9,730 nt of DNA, taken from assembly GCA_023701075.1 (NCBI GenBank), contig JAMPXQ010000042.1, forward strand, positions 1 to 9,730. The letters run 5' to 3'. The DNA is from Candidatus Woesearchaeota archaeon. GTDB lineage: Archaea; Nanobdellota; Nanobdellia; Woesearchaeales; GW2011-AR15. Under the pieces are notes generated by a model. The model was not told the origin of the DNA. It ran no database searches and saw only the letters and a program-made list of their open reading frames with translations. Positions 1 through 5,850 of this stretch are shown in pieces; within the stretch, counting starts at the first letter, position 1, and each line of letters starts with the position of its first letter. The position numbers and the translations under genes were made by a program.

Positions 1-512
1 TTTCTGATTATATTTGGAAGCTGGTTATTTGAACTGGCAATATCTTCAAGTCTTCCAAAATTATCCGCATTGAGGATAAAATAAATTGGGTTGCCTCTGA
101 TATTTGCCCAATTTTGAAGATGAGCAGTTAATCTGGTACGTGCATCATGTGTAGGAAGCACATCAAAGACCGTGTCAGGTGAATCTATGATGATACTGCT
201 CCCTAGCCCATGCCTGACATTTAATTCATCAATGATATGCATCTGGGTATACTGTGGTGCAACTTGATAAGGTACGCCTGTTACAAAATCAAGAGTATCT
301 ATCATTTGTTGCGTCAGTTGCCTTTTGTCAGGAAATCTCGCATTAATCCCATTATAATAAACAGAATTGTTTATATCAGAATAATGAATCAATGCTTCCT
401 GAAAAGAGACAATATTTCCTGTAGGATTGACAAAACTGTCATGAATTCTGGGGCCGTAGTAGAAAATAAACGGTTTCTCGACATTAATGCTAAATGGGCT
501 TGCCAACTTCAT
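1..512 (-). CDS. Unrecognised protein, N-terminal 170 residues (runs off left edge)
   Basis: An open frame on the minus strand starts at an ATG (510-512) and continues without a stop to the window edge, so the C-terminus is missing. I translated it by hand. It begins MKLASPFSINVEKPF and carries segments such as YYGPRIHDSF, VNPTGNIVSF, SSIIIDSPDTVFDVLPTHDA and NPIYFILNADNFGRLED. The composition is that of a soluble globular protein, with no signal peptide or membrane helix in the visible part. I recognise no family. An in-frame TAG lies directly before the ATG, so this is the first possible ATG. A GGGGT at 515-519 sits only 2 nt from the ATG, which is tight. A TTG at codon 3 would be better spaced. 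The start overlaps the end of the upstream gene by 23 nt, which suggests one transcript and translational coupling. Isoleucine codons counted by hand are 9 ATT, 6 ATC and 4 ATA, unlike the ATA-rich PhoU gene. Reality of the gene is fairly secure; function is unknown. Confidence 0.7.
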   Translation of the reverse strand, partial: MKLASPFSINVEKPFIFYYGPRIHDSFVNPTGNIVSFQEALIHYSDINNSVYYNGINARFPDKRQLTQQMIDTLDFVTGVPYQVAPQYTQMHIIDELNVRHGLGSSIIIDSPDTVFDVLPTHDARTRLTAHLQNWANIRGNPIYFILNADNFGRLEDIASSNNQLPNIIR

Positions 513-2202
513 CTACCCCGCTATATTCTCGCTTTGCATTTTTTATCGGTGATTGCAGTTGAACCTCATCTCCGGTGCTCTCAGCCACTGCCACATTTAA
601 TTGGTGGCGTCTGAGAACTGAAACGATTTCCATAGCTCTTGCCCTGAAATATTCTTCAGGATGATTTCCATGCTGATTAAAGTATATTACTGGTTTTCCG
701 TCAACTGTGCATATTTTTGCATCAATAGTTATTTCATCATCTGAAGTATGGAGCTGCAAATAAGCATCATTCCTGATATCATCACCGATAAAACCTTTCG
801 CGTCCAGATTATAATGCAATTCATCAACAAGCAGCCTCTCAAGCTTATCCAAAACTGTTGACTTCTGCAGAGAATACATGGTTTTTTCAACTGTTTGCTT
901 GACTGCTTCAGAGTAACTTCCGCCATCAAAAGCTCCATTTTGATAGTTTCCGCAAATTTTGATCAAGCCATCATGGATTAGACGTAACTGTTCCAACTCA
1001 GGATATGTTCTGAATTTTTTAAACTCAATATCAACTGAAATGTACTCAAGCAAATCTGACGGAGCAGTCAGCAACAATTCTTCATAATACGGATGACCGA
1101 CATAGCCATATGCCGATAATGTAAGCCGATTGAATTCCAATCTTAGATTAGTGATTATTTCTTCAGCAAAGAAATTCAAGTTTGCTTGCATAGGTATTTT
1201 TTGGCCTGATCTCTGGACATAAAAAGAGATATTACCCATCCCTAATTTTGATGAAAAATTTTTTATCATCTCAAATGTATCTAGGCTCAATAAATCATAT
1301 TCTCGGACATACGCTTCAAGATCATCTTTAAGGTCATTAGTTTCATCAATAAGCCTTTCCGCAATTGCATGGACAGCTTGAGGGCTTGTGCTTAGATTAT
1401 CATATGAATCTGCAATCTGAAATTCCGCTTTCTTGAGCCGCTCAAATAAATCTTTTGATAGAGGCATATCAAGATATACTTTCTGGGAATGCTGTAATGT
1501 CTTATGTGCCATATATAATCTTTGCTGAGCCTTTCTAAACTGAAGTATCTCTTTGTAGGCCAAAGATTTGGCCAGATTGTCAAGTTTGTCACCTATTTGA
1601 AACACATCTTCGTTCAAGATTATCTGATTCTGCTCAAGAATGCCAACAAGTTCTCTTATATCCGCAATGCTGTGCAGAGCGTACCCGATTCTTTCTGTTG
1701 CTTCATGCCAGATATATGAAAGCTGCTCTTGAATTTTAGTGTCATAAGTTTCAATTATCTTTTTGAGCTGCGATTGGCTGTCTCTTGCAATTTCTTCAAT
1801 ATTAGGACGCACAGCTATCCTTGGCGAGGACATAGGCATCTCTTTTCCCTCTGGCAATGATTTTATTTCTATCAGATGAAGATTTTTTACAGAGCTGCGC
1901 GCTTGTTGTTCAGCTTTTATCTGTGCGTCCTGAGTTCTTACATCGTGCACTTTTTTTAGATATTCAGTTTGACGTTCTGTGATTCGTTTTATAAGTTCAT
2001 TTTGCTGCCTTTCTTGCTCTTTTTTTAATGTTTCTTCAAGAAGCTTCTTTTTCTCAGCCTCTTCTTTCTCTTTAAGCTTTTCTCTTTCTTTCTCTTTGAA
2101 TGCAAGTTCAGCTGCATTTTCAATTGATGCAAGCAGTGCAATTGCCATAATCTCATGCTTGCTTACAGTAGGAGTGACAGTTATAGTTTTTCCGGAGCTC
2201 AT
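490..2202 (-). CDS. Unrecognised 570-residue protein with N-terminal charged coiled coil
   Basis: This is the longest gene in the window, and I do not recognise its family. Residues 1-30 are a short lead including a small hydrophobic stretch (IMAIALLASIENAAELA). Residues about 33-103 form a very Lys/Glu/Gln-rich helix (e.g. KEKEREKLKEKEEAEKKKL) that should be a single long helix or coiled coil. Residues about 140-400 look largely alpha-helical. The C-terminal 100 residues mix strand-like and helical pieces (ITIDAKICTVDGKPVIYFNQ, then FRARAMEIVSVLRRH). No transmembrane segment, nucleotide-binding loop or catalytic motif is apparent. The start at 2202 follows an in-frame stop and has GGGGTT at 2209-2214, 6 nt upstream, which fits a Shine-Dalgarno site. 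The gene overlaps the next minus-strand gene by 23 nt. The coiled coil suggests an oligomeric or scaffold role, but that is only inference. Confidence 0.8.
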   Translation of the reverse strand: MSSGKTITVTPTVSKHEIMAIALLASIENAAELAFKEKEREKLKEKEEAEKKKLLEETLKKEQERQQNELIKRITERQTEYLKKVHDVRTQDAQIKAEQQARSSVKNLHLIEIKSLPEGKEMPMSSPRIAVRPNIEEIARDSQSQLKKIIETYDTKIQEQLSYIWHEATERIGYALHSIADIRELVGILEQNQIILNEDVFQIGDKLDNLAKSLAYKEILQFRKAQQRLYMAHKTLQHSQKVYLDMPLSKDLFERLKKAEFQIADSYDNLSTSPQAVHAIAERLIDETNDLKDDLEAYVREYDLLSLDTFEMIKNFSSKLGMGNISFYVQRSGQKIPMQANLNFFAEEIITNLRLEFNRLTLSAYGYVGHPYYEELLLTAPSDLLEYISVDIEFKKFRTYPELEQLRLIHDGLIKICGNYQNGAFDGGSYSEAVKQTVEKTMYSLQKSTVLDKLERLLVDELHYNLDAKGFIGDDIRNDAYLQLHTSDDEITIDAKICTVDGKPVIYFNQHGNHPEEYFRARAMEIVSVLRRHQLNVAVAESTGDEVQLQSPIKNAKREYSGVDEVGKPI

Positions 2203-2208
2203 GATATC

Positions 2209-2214
2209 AACCCC
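2209..2214 (-). promoter_or_regulatory. Shine-Dalgarno-like site of the coiled-coil gene
   Basis: The minus strand reads GGGGTT followed by GATATC and the ATG at 2202, a 6-nt spacing. This is notable because most genes here appear leaderless. It supports the assigned start and implies a short untranslated leader. Confidence 0.55.
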
Positions 2215-2240
2215 AAAAGTTTATTGTAGGGACCATTAGA

Positions 2241-2250
2241 AAAAATAAAA
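2241..2250 (-). promoter_or_regulatory. Candidate TATA box for the coiled-coil gene
   Basis: The minus strand reads TTTTATTTTT, centred about 44 nt before the ATG at 2202. It would place transcription start near 2220 and leave a leader of roughly 18 nt carrying the SD-like GGGGTT. It is less canonical than the other boxes in the window. Confidence 0.35.
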
Positions 2251-2309
2251 CAAATTGCAAGCAGATTTTTCTGGTTCATGTTCCGATATAGCAATCATTA
2301 ATTTCACGT

Positions 2310-2413
2310 TTTCTTACCATCAGTTGATAAACTAAGCTGACTCTGCTCTTTTATTATCTAGTTTTCAGGCCAATATGACTCTAAAGTTTCTAACTCCTAT
2401 TTCTTACCACAGT
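2310..2413. repeat. Pair of short direct repeats in the 2203-2463 intergenic gap
   Basis: TTTCTTACCA occurs at 2310-2319 and again at 2400-2409, exactly 90 bp apart. Similarity extends into CAGT after each copy. The copies lie in the 261-bp gap upstream of the coiled-coil gene, where I found no convincing longer gene. They may be regulatory or may be chance. Confidence 0.25.
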
Positions 2414-2463
2414 ATGCAGACTTTAAAATCACTGCCTCAATCTCAACGTTTATTCGTTCATGA

Positions 2464-3234
2464 TTATTTATAAGTCATGTGAGGTATTGTTGGCGGATTG
2501 AAGTGTATCTTTTCAGAAGAAAAGATTACATGGCCATCATCTTTTGTCATATTATACCCTATTTTCTCAAAGGCTGCTGGCTTATGGTTATGGAAACCAA
2601 GTCTACGGCCAGTAAAATCTCCATCAGGTAATATGATGGAGCCAAATTGTCCTTGATTTTCATTTAGATATTGGAACATGCCTCCAACTGACATTTGTTC
2701 AGTTATTGTGCTTTGAGGCATTTTTGTAGGCACATGTGAGTCATAATAGACAAACATCCCTAAATTCTGTGTGCCTGGTCTAAAACCATAATCCTTTTCT
2801 CCAAGTACTCCATAAGTAACACATGTGATATTCTCCTTGCCTATGGATTCCAAGAAATCTATATCTGATTTATTCATCATCAGTTTTCCATTTGTCTGAT
2901 TGATAAAATAAGGGAAAGCATCGAGGTGCTGTACAACGTAGCTGGAATCAACAGTTGAATATTCTTTCTTTGCGATGGAAAATGCTACAATGCATGATTT
3001 TGGATCGGCTAACAAAGGGTCTCCCGGGAAAGTGACCAAATCATCGGTTTTTTCATCATGATAAACAGGCGATACGAATAATTTGCCGCTCTCATCGAAT
3101 GTAGAACCACCAAGCAGTCCCATGAGTCCATCTGCCAATGACCCGCCTGCTTTAAAACGTCCGGACCTAACTGTTGCATATAGATTTTCTATTAATGTCT
3201 TGCCTTCAAACCAACTTGCATTGATTGCACTCAT
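2464..3234 (-). CDS. Unrecognised 256-residue soluble protein
   Basis: I do not recognise this protein. It has no signal peptide or membrane helix. It begins MSAINASWFEGKTLIENLY, followed by a glycine-rich segment at residues 24-45 (SGRFKAGGSLADGLMGLLGG). The remainder looks beta-rich, with aromatic and glycine-rich turns (YGFRPGTQNLGMFVYYDSH, about 149-167; GSIILPDGDFTGRRLGFHNH, about 198-217). I see no known catalytic motif. An upstream in-frame ATG at 3255 would add seven residues. The ATG at 3234 is preferred because GGTGA at 3242-3246 sits 7 nt before it, while the upstream ATG has no SD. It is divergent from the PhoU gene and is followed after 261 bp by the coiled-coil gene on the same strand. 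Isoleucine codons are mixed ATA and ATC. The gene is likely real, with function unknown. Confidence 0.72.
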   Translation of the reverse strand: MSAINASWFEGKTLIENLYATVRSGRFKAGGSLADGLMGLLGGSTFDESGKLFVSPVYHDEKTDDLVTFPGDPLLADPKSCIVAFSIAKKEYSTVDSSYVVQHLDAFPYFINQTNGKLMMNKSDIDFLESIGKENITCVTYGVLGEKDYGFRPGTQNLGMFVYYDSHVPTKMPQSTITEQMSVGGMFQYLNENQGQFGSIILPDGDFTGRRLGFHNHKPAAFEKIGYNMTKDDGHVIFSSEKIHFNPPTIPHMTYK

Positions 3235-3241
3235 TTTTGTT

Positions 3242-3246
3242 TCACC
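3242..3246 (-). promoter_or_regulatory. Shine-Dalgarno site that decides the start at 3234
   Basis: The minus strand reads AAAGGTGAAACAAAA followed by ATG. GGTGA is 7 nt from the ATG, a strong archaeal-type SD. It argues against the in-frame ATG at 3255, because this site would then lie inside the coding region. Confidence 0.7.
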
Positions 3247-3285
3247 TTTATTCATTTAATAGTAATGACTTTAGAATAGTCAACT

Positions 3286-3295
3286 TATACATAAA
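3286..3295 (-). promoter_or_regulatory. TATA box for the 256-residue protein gene
   Basis: The minus strand reads TTTATGTATA. Transcription would start near 3264, giving a leader of about 30 nt that contains the GGTGA site. It lies in the divergent intergenic region shared with the PhoU gene. Confidence 0.5.
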
Positions 3296-3346
3296 GTTAA
3301 TAACAATATTTTATTGATTATCAATATATCAGTATATTTTATCAAA

Positions 3347-3358
3347 ATATATATAAAT
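3347..3358 (+). promoter_or_regulatory. TATA box for the AbrB-PhoU gene
   Basis: ATATATATAAAT is centred about 27 nt before the ATG at 3380, the spacing expected if transcription begins at or next to the start codon. No SD precedes the ATG. This fixes the start at 3380 rather than the in-frame ATG at 3314, which would put the box inside the coding region. Confidence 0.65.
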
Positions 3359-3379
3359 AAGAAGATAACTCCTAAAGAT

Positions 3380-4285
3380 ATGAAGAGAAAGATAGTGAAA
3401 TCCGGACCGTCCACATTGGTTGTTTCTATACCATTTGAATATATCCACCGGTTCAAACTGAAAAAAGGCGACGAGATAGATGTGACGATAAAAGACAATA
3501 TGCTCATAATGTCATATGATAAGGTGAGCTATCAGACAAAGATAAGCATCTCTTTTGACGGCATGGATGTGAGCACAGCCTGGCGGTTCTTTAATTCTGT
3601 CTATGCCGCCGGATTTGATTTTGTAGAGATAACGTATACTATGCCTGAGATAAGGAACGAGAAGACAAAAAAAAGCATGCAGGTGAGGGAGCTTCTGCAG
3701 AAGATGGCCTATCAAAACATCGGTCTTGAGATAACAGAGATGAAGCAGGGATATGCGCTTTTTTCAGAGCTTGCAGAGATAAAGGAGAATGAGATAGAGA
3801 CGACGATAAAAAGGATATTCTTCATACTTAAATCAATGATAAGCGCGTGTCTTGAAAATGCAGACAGCCTTGATATATACCTATCAGATGCTGACCTGCT
3901 CATGAATAAGTTCACGAATTATGCCCAGAGGATAATATCAAAAAAAGGGCATAAGAATAATTTCCTTTCTACCGTCTATTCACGCCTGCTTGATTATCTC
4001 GAGATTATAGGCGATGATATAAAGAAGATATCATTAAGCAGGAGCAAGAAAGCTTATCAGGCATATGCATTGGTATCAGGCATGATAGAGGACCTATATG
4101 ATTTATACTATAATTATTCAAGACCAAAACTTAGGGAAATCATCTTGAGACTCAGAGAATCAAAACAGAAGTTAAAAGAGATTGGAGTTGCAGATGACCT
4201 TGCCTACGCTATATTCATTAGTGAACTTATTGACAGCAGCATAGATCGGGTGATTGAGATAAAGAACTATGCAGTCACGCCATGA
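3380..4285 (+). CDS. AbrB-like/PhoU domain regulator (phosphate uptake regulator family)
   Basis: A 301-residue cytoplasmic protein with two parts. Residues 1-45 are an AbrB/SpoVT/MazE-like swapped-hairpin DNA-binding domain: MKRKIVKSGPSTLVVSIP, then KLKKGDEIDVTI and a closing strand. Residues about 75-300 are helical and PhoU-like, including LLDYLEIIGDDIKKIS, which fits the E/D-x-x-x-D metal-binding helix pattern of PhoU. In archaea this fusion is a known form of PhoU, believed to link phosphate status or Pst transport to transcription. No pst transport genes are visible here, so its target is unclear. The leaderless ATG at 3380 was chosen because of the TATA box 27 nt upstream. The last 11 nt overlap the convergent membrane-protein gene. 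Isoleucine codons are strongly ATA-biased (25 ATA, 5 ATC, 5 ATT by hand count). Family assignment is good; phosphate specificity is inferred. Confidence 0.85.
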   Translation: MKRKIVKSGPSTLVVSIPFEYIHRFKLKKGDEIDVTIKDNMLIMSYDKVSYQTKISISFDGMDVSTAWRFFNSVYAAGFDFVEITYTMPEIRNEKTKKSMQVRELLQKMAYQNIGLEITEMKQGYALFSELAEIKENEIETTIKRIFFILKSMISACLENADSLDIYLSDADLLMNKFTNYAQRIISKKGHKNNFLSTVYSRLLDYLEIIGDDIKKISLSRSKKAYQAYALVSGMIEDLYDLYYNYSRPKLREIILRLRESKQKLKEIGVADDLAYAIFISELIDSSIDRVIEIKNYAVTP

Positions 4286-4799
4286 TGGCTGCGATTGCCT
4301 GGCCGAAACCAAGATAAAGATAGATGTAGAATAGCACATTGAATGCTCTTTTTGGGATCTTCCTGAAATAATCTACGTTTGAAAGCATCACGAGGTTGAA
4401 TATAGTATCAAGCAGGTATCTGACCAAAAGGAACCCTATCCCGGCATATGCGATAGGCACATGTGAGAATAGGTGCGCAAAAAGCCCTATTATGACCAAA
4501 AGCAGGTTATTGACTGTCTTATGGACGCTTAATCTTCCTGTAAGCCCGAGATTGACAAAAGAAGATGCAGCTATTATCATGCCTTCCATAGGTCCATATA
4601 TGTATCCGCACATGAATGTGCCTAAAGAGATGACTTCAATAGGGAAATCAAATCCATATTTCAGCTTGAACGCAAGCGTGACATAATTTAGGAAGATGAA
4701 AAGTGACATGAAAAAAAGCTTCCTATTTATGAAAAAGAACGCCAGGATGATGCCTGCGACGATAATGCCTTTCATCACACCTTCTCTTCTGACATCCAT
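4275..4799 (-). CDS. Six-helix membrane protein, ECF transporter S-component-like
   Basis: A 174-residue, very hydrophobic integral membrane protein. Likely helices fall at about residues 9-24, 28-45, 54-85 (probably more than one pass or a re-entrant segment), 96-112, 117-138 and 152-172. The segment LGTFMCGYIYGPMEGMIIAA (59-78) followed by a polar loop resembles the G-x-x-x-G-P-x-x-G region of substrate-binding S components of ECF vitamin transporters. No ECF ATPase or T component is nearby. Group II ECF systems share these from elsewhere in the genome, so absence is not decisive. The substrate cannot be told. The ATG at 4799 is supported by a TATA box about 26 nt upstream. The in-frame ATG at codon 9 has GGTG only 2 nt before it and is less likely. 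The gene runs convergent to PhoU with an 11-nt overlap. An unrelated small membrane protein is the alternative. Confidence 0.6.
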   Translation of the reverse strand: MDVRREGVMKGIIVAGIILAFFFINRKLFFMSLFIFLNYVTLAFKLKYGFDFPIEVISLGTFMCGYIYGPMEGMIIAASSFVNLGLTGRLSVHKTVNNLLLVIIGLFAHLFSHVPIAYAGIGFLLVRYLLDTIFNLVMLSNVDYFRKIPKRAFNVLFYIYLYLGFGQAIAAIMA

Positions 4800-4818
4800 C
4801 CAATAACCTAATCATCTC

Positions 4819-4830
4819 TTATATATAAAA
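4819..4830 (-). promoter_or_regulatory. TATA box for the membrane-protein gene
   Basis: The minus strand reads TTTTATATATAA, centred about 26 nt before the ATG at 4799, consistent with a leaderless mRNA. Confidence 0.65.
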
Positions 4831-4873
4831 CTCGCGATTTTAACCACTCTTAAGTAGCATCAAAAACGAAAGA

Positions 4874-4881
4874 TTTATAAA
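4874..4881 (+). promoter_or_regulatory. TATA box for the signal-peptidase-like gene
   Basis: TTTATAAA is centred about 28 nt before the ATG at 4906, with no SD, consistent with leaderless or near-leaderless transcription. It is back to back with the promoter of the membrane-protein gene. Confidence 0.65.
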
Positions 4882-4905
4882 CTACCACTACTAATAAGTA
4901 CTAAA

Positions 4906-5466
4906 ATGAAACTGAATGCAACCATTATCGTCGTGACAGCGTTCCTGCTGGGAATGCTCACAAGTATATTCTTAGGGAGCTTCAGCTATCCTTCCAAGAG
5001 CAGCAGCACAACCTCTTACGTCGTTGCCAATGCTGAGTCAGTGAGGGAGGAGAAAGATACGAATTTTGTCACAAGGATATTAGGCATGGAAAATGTTGAG
5101 CAGCCTTCTCCCCATGATTGGGTGCAGGAAGGCAATATAATTGTAGAAGATGATAAGATAACTATAAATCTGAAAGACGCCCAATGGTCAAGGTTCACGG
5201 ATACGAACAGCATGGACCCTGTGATTGATGAGAACGCAAACGCAATACAGATAGTCCCTAAGGACATAAGCCAGATACATGTCGGAGACATTGTTTCATA
5301 TAAATCAGATTATGCTGATGGTACAATCATCCATAGGGTTATGGAGATTGGCTATGATGACATGGGATGGTATTGTCTCATGAAAGGCGACAATAATAAC
5401 GGCATGGATCCAGGTAAGATAAGGTTCTCGCAGATAAAAAGGGTCGTCGTTGCTATTATCTATTGA
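4906..5466 (+). CDS. Membrane-anchored S26 signal peptidase-like protein
   Basis: A 186-residue protein. Residues 4-26 are one hydrophobic helix (ATIIVVTAFLLGMLTSIFLG) that should anchor it in the membrane, with the rest outside. Residues 29-90 are a Ser/Thr-rich and polar linker. Residues 95-186 carry the S24/S26 peptidase fold. The nucleophile motif is NSMDP with Ser102, the box VGDIVSY is at 126-132, the general-base motif IIHRV has His143, and KGDNNN (160-165) is followed by Asp168. Archaeal type I signal peptidases use Ser/His rather than the bacterial Ser/Lys dyad, and both residues are present. Unusual features are NSM in place of the usual SGSM, and the long linker before the catalytic Ser. 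It may therefore be a specialised peptidase or a paralogue rather than the main signal peptidase. It precedes the SRP RNA by about 95 nt. The start is fixed by the TATA box. Confidence 0.75.
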   Translation: MKLNATIIVVTAFLLGMLTSIFLGSFSYPSKSSSTTSYVVANAESVREEKDTNFVTRILGMENVEQPSPHDWVQEGNIIVEDDKITINLKDAQWSRFTDTNSMDPVIDENANAIQIVPKDISQIHVGDIVSYKSDYADGTIIHRVMEIGYDDMGWYCLMKGDNNNGMDPGKIRFSQIKRVVVAIIY

Positions 5467-5509
5467 TGATGAGCCTATTCATCTATCCATAATATCCGTA
5501 ACCATCTGA

Positions 5510-5514
5510 TTTTT
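5510..5514 (+). terminator. T-run after the signal-peptidase-like gene
   Basis: Five consecutive T residues followed by C lie about 45 nt after the stop codon and just before the SRP RNA promoter. Short T-runs are the usual archaeal terminator signal. It is weak by length. Confidence 0.3.
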
Positions 5515-5534
5515 CACCAGACTTTCACCAAACA

Positions 5535-5542
5535 TTTAAAAG
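5535..5542 (+). promoter_or_regulatory. TATA box for the SRP RNA
   Basis: TTTAAAAG is centred about 25 nt before the predicted 5' end near 5562, the standard archaeal spacing. Confidence 0.55.
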
Positions 5543-5561
5543 TCACTTCTCATTCACCATC

Positions 5562-5835
5562 CTTGAGGCTAGACCGGGGTGTTCGCCCTACCCTGTGACC
5601 TTAAACGGGATGCACGAAGGGGTCGAAGCTGATTGAGAGGCTTGGTTGTTAAACCGAAGTCTTGGCCTGGACTGAGAAGTCCTGTCCTGATTGACTGGCA
5701 TTTTTGAGAACCGCGTCAGGTCCGGAAGGAAGCAGCGCTAATCAGATGAGCTGGTGCTTTTAGGGTAACGGGATGGAGAAAGGGTCAAGGTAGCTTCGCT
5801 TGGCAGTCATTCCCATCTTTCGGCGCGCCTCGCTT
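5562..5835 (+). ncRNA. Archaeal signal recognition particle RNA (7S RNA)
   Basis: The RNA scaffold of the signal recognition particle, which with SRP54 and SRP19 targets nascent exported proteins to the membrane. The helix 8 core is unmistakable: GTCAGGTCCGGAAGGAAGCA at 5715-5734 has a GGAA tetraloop (5724-5727), a TCC/GGA stem and a flanking GCG/CGC stem (5713-5715 with 5736-5738). The 5' part (GGCTAGACCGGGGTGTTCGC, then CCCTGTGACC) matches the archaeal Alu domain. Terminal pairing of GAGGC (5565-5569) with GCCTC (5827-5831) gives helix 1, as in archaea. CGAAGCT (5623-5629) pairs with AGCTTCG (5793-5799) within helix 5. A GGACT/GAGA/AGTCC hairpin at 5669-5682 is a candidate helix 6. About 275 nt is slightly short for archaea. 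Ends are estimates from pairing, the TATA box and the T-run. Confidence 0.93.
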
Positions 5836-5840
5836 TCTTT
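5834..5840 (+). terminator. T-rich 3' end of the SRP RNA
   Basis: TTTCTTT directly follows the helix 1 strand, where termination of the SRP RNA is expected. It lies 10 nt from the stop codon of the convergent gene. Confidence 0.45.
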
Positions 5841-5850
5841 AGGATATCAG

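Noticed and set aside
237..614. 125-codon plus-strand open frame
   Set aside because: It lies antisense to two overlapping minus-strand genes, has no promoter at a fitting distance and has an unlikely composition. It is a shadow frame.
1979..2239. Plus-strand frame rich in Ser and Phe that looks hydrophobic
   Set aside because: It is the antisense reading of the Lys/Glu-rich coiled coil (AAA/GAA codons read as TTT/TTC), not a membrane protein.
3314..3379. Upstream in-frame ATG extending the PhoU protein by 22 residues
   Set aside because: The extension covers the TATA box, is rich in Ile, Tyr and Lys as AT-rich noncoding DNA is, and precedes a perfect AbrB-type N-terminus.
3280..3507. 75-residue minus-strand frame with apparent membrane helices
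   Set aside because: It is antisense to the AT-rich promoter and first codons of the PhoU gene; the hydrophobicity comes from AT-rich sequence.
5466..5509. Possible C/D box sRNA: ATGATGA at 5466-5472 and CTGA at 5506-5509
   Set aside because: No internal C'/D' boxes and no terminal stem are visible, and the C-box match overlaps the stop codon of the preceding gene. It is too weak to call without a target match to rRNA or tRNA.
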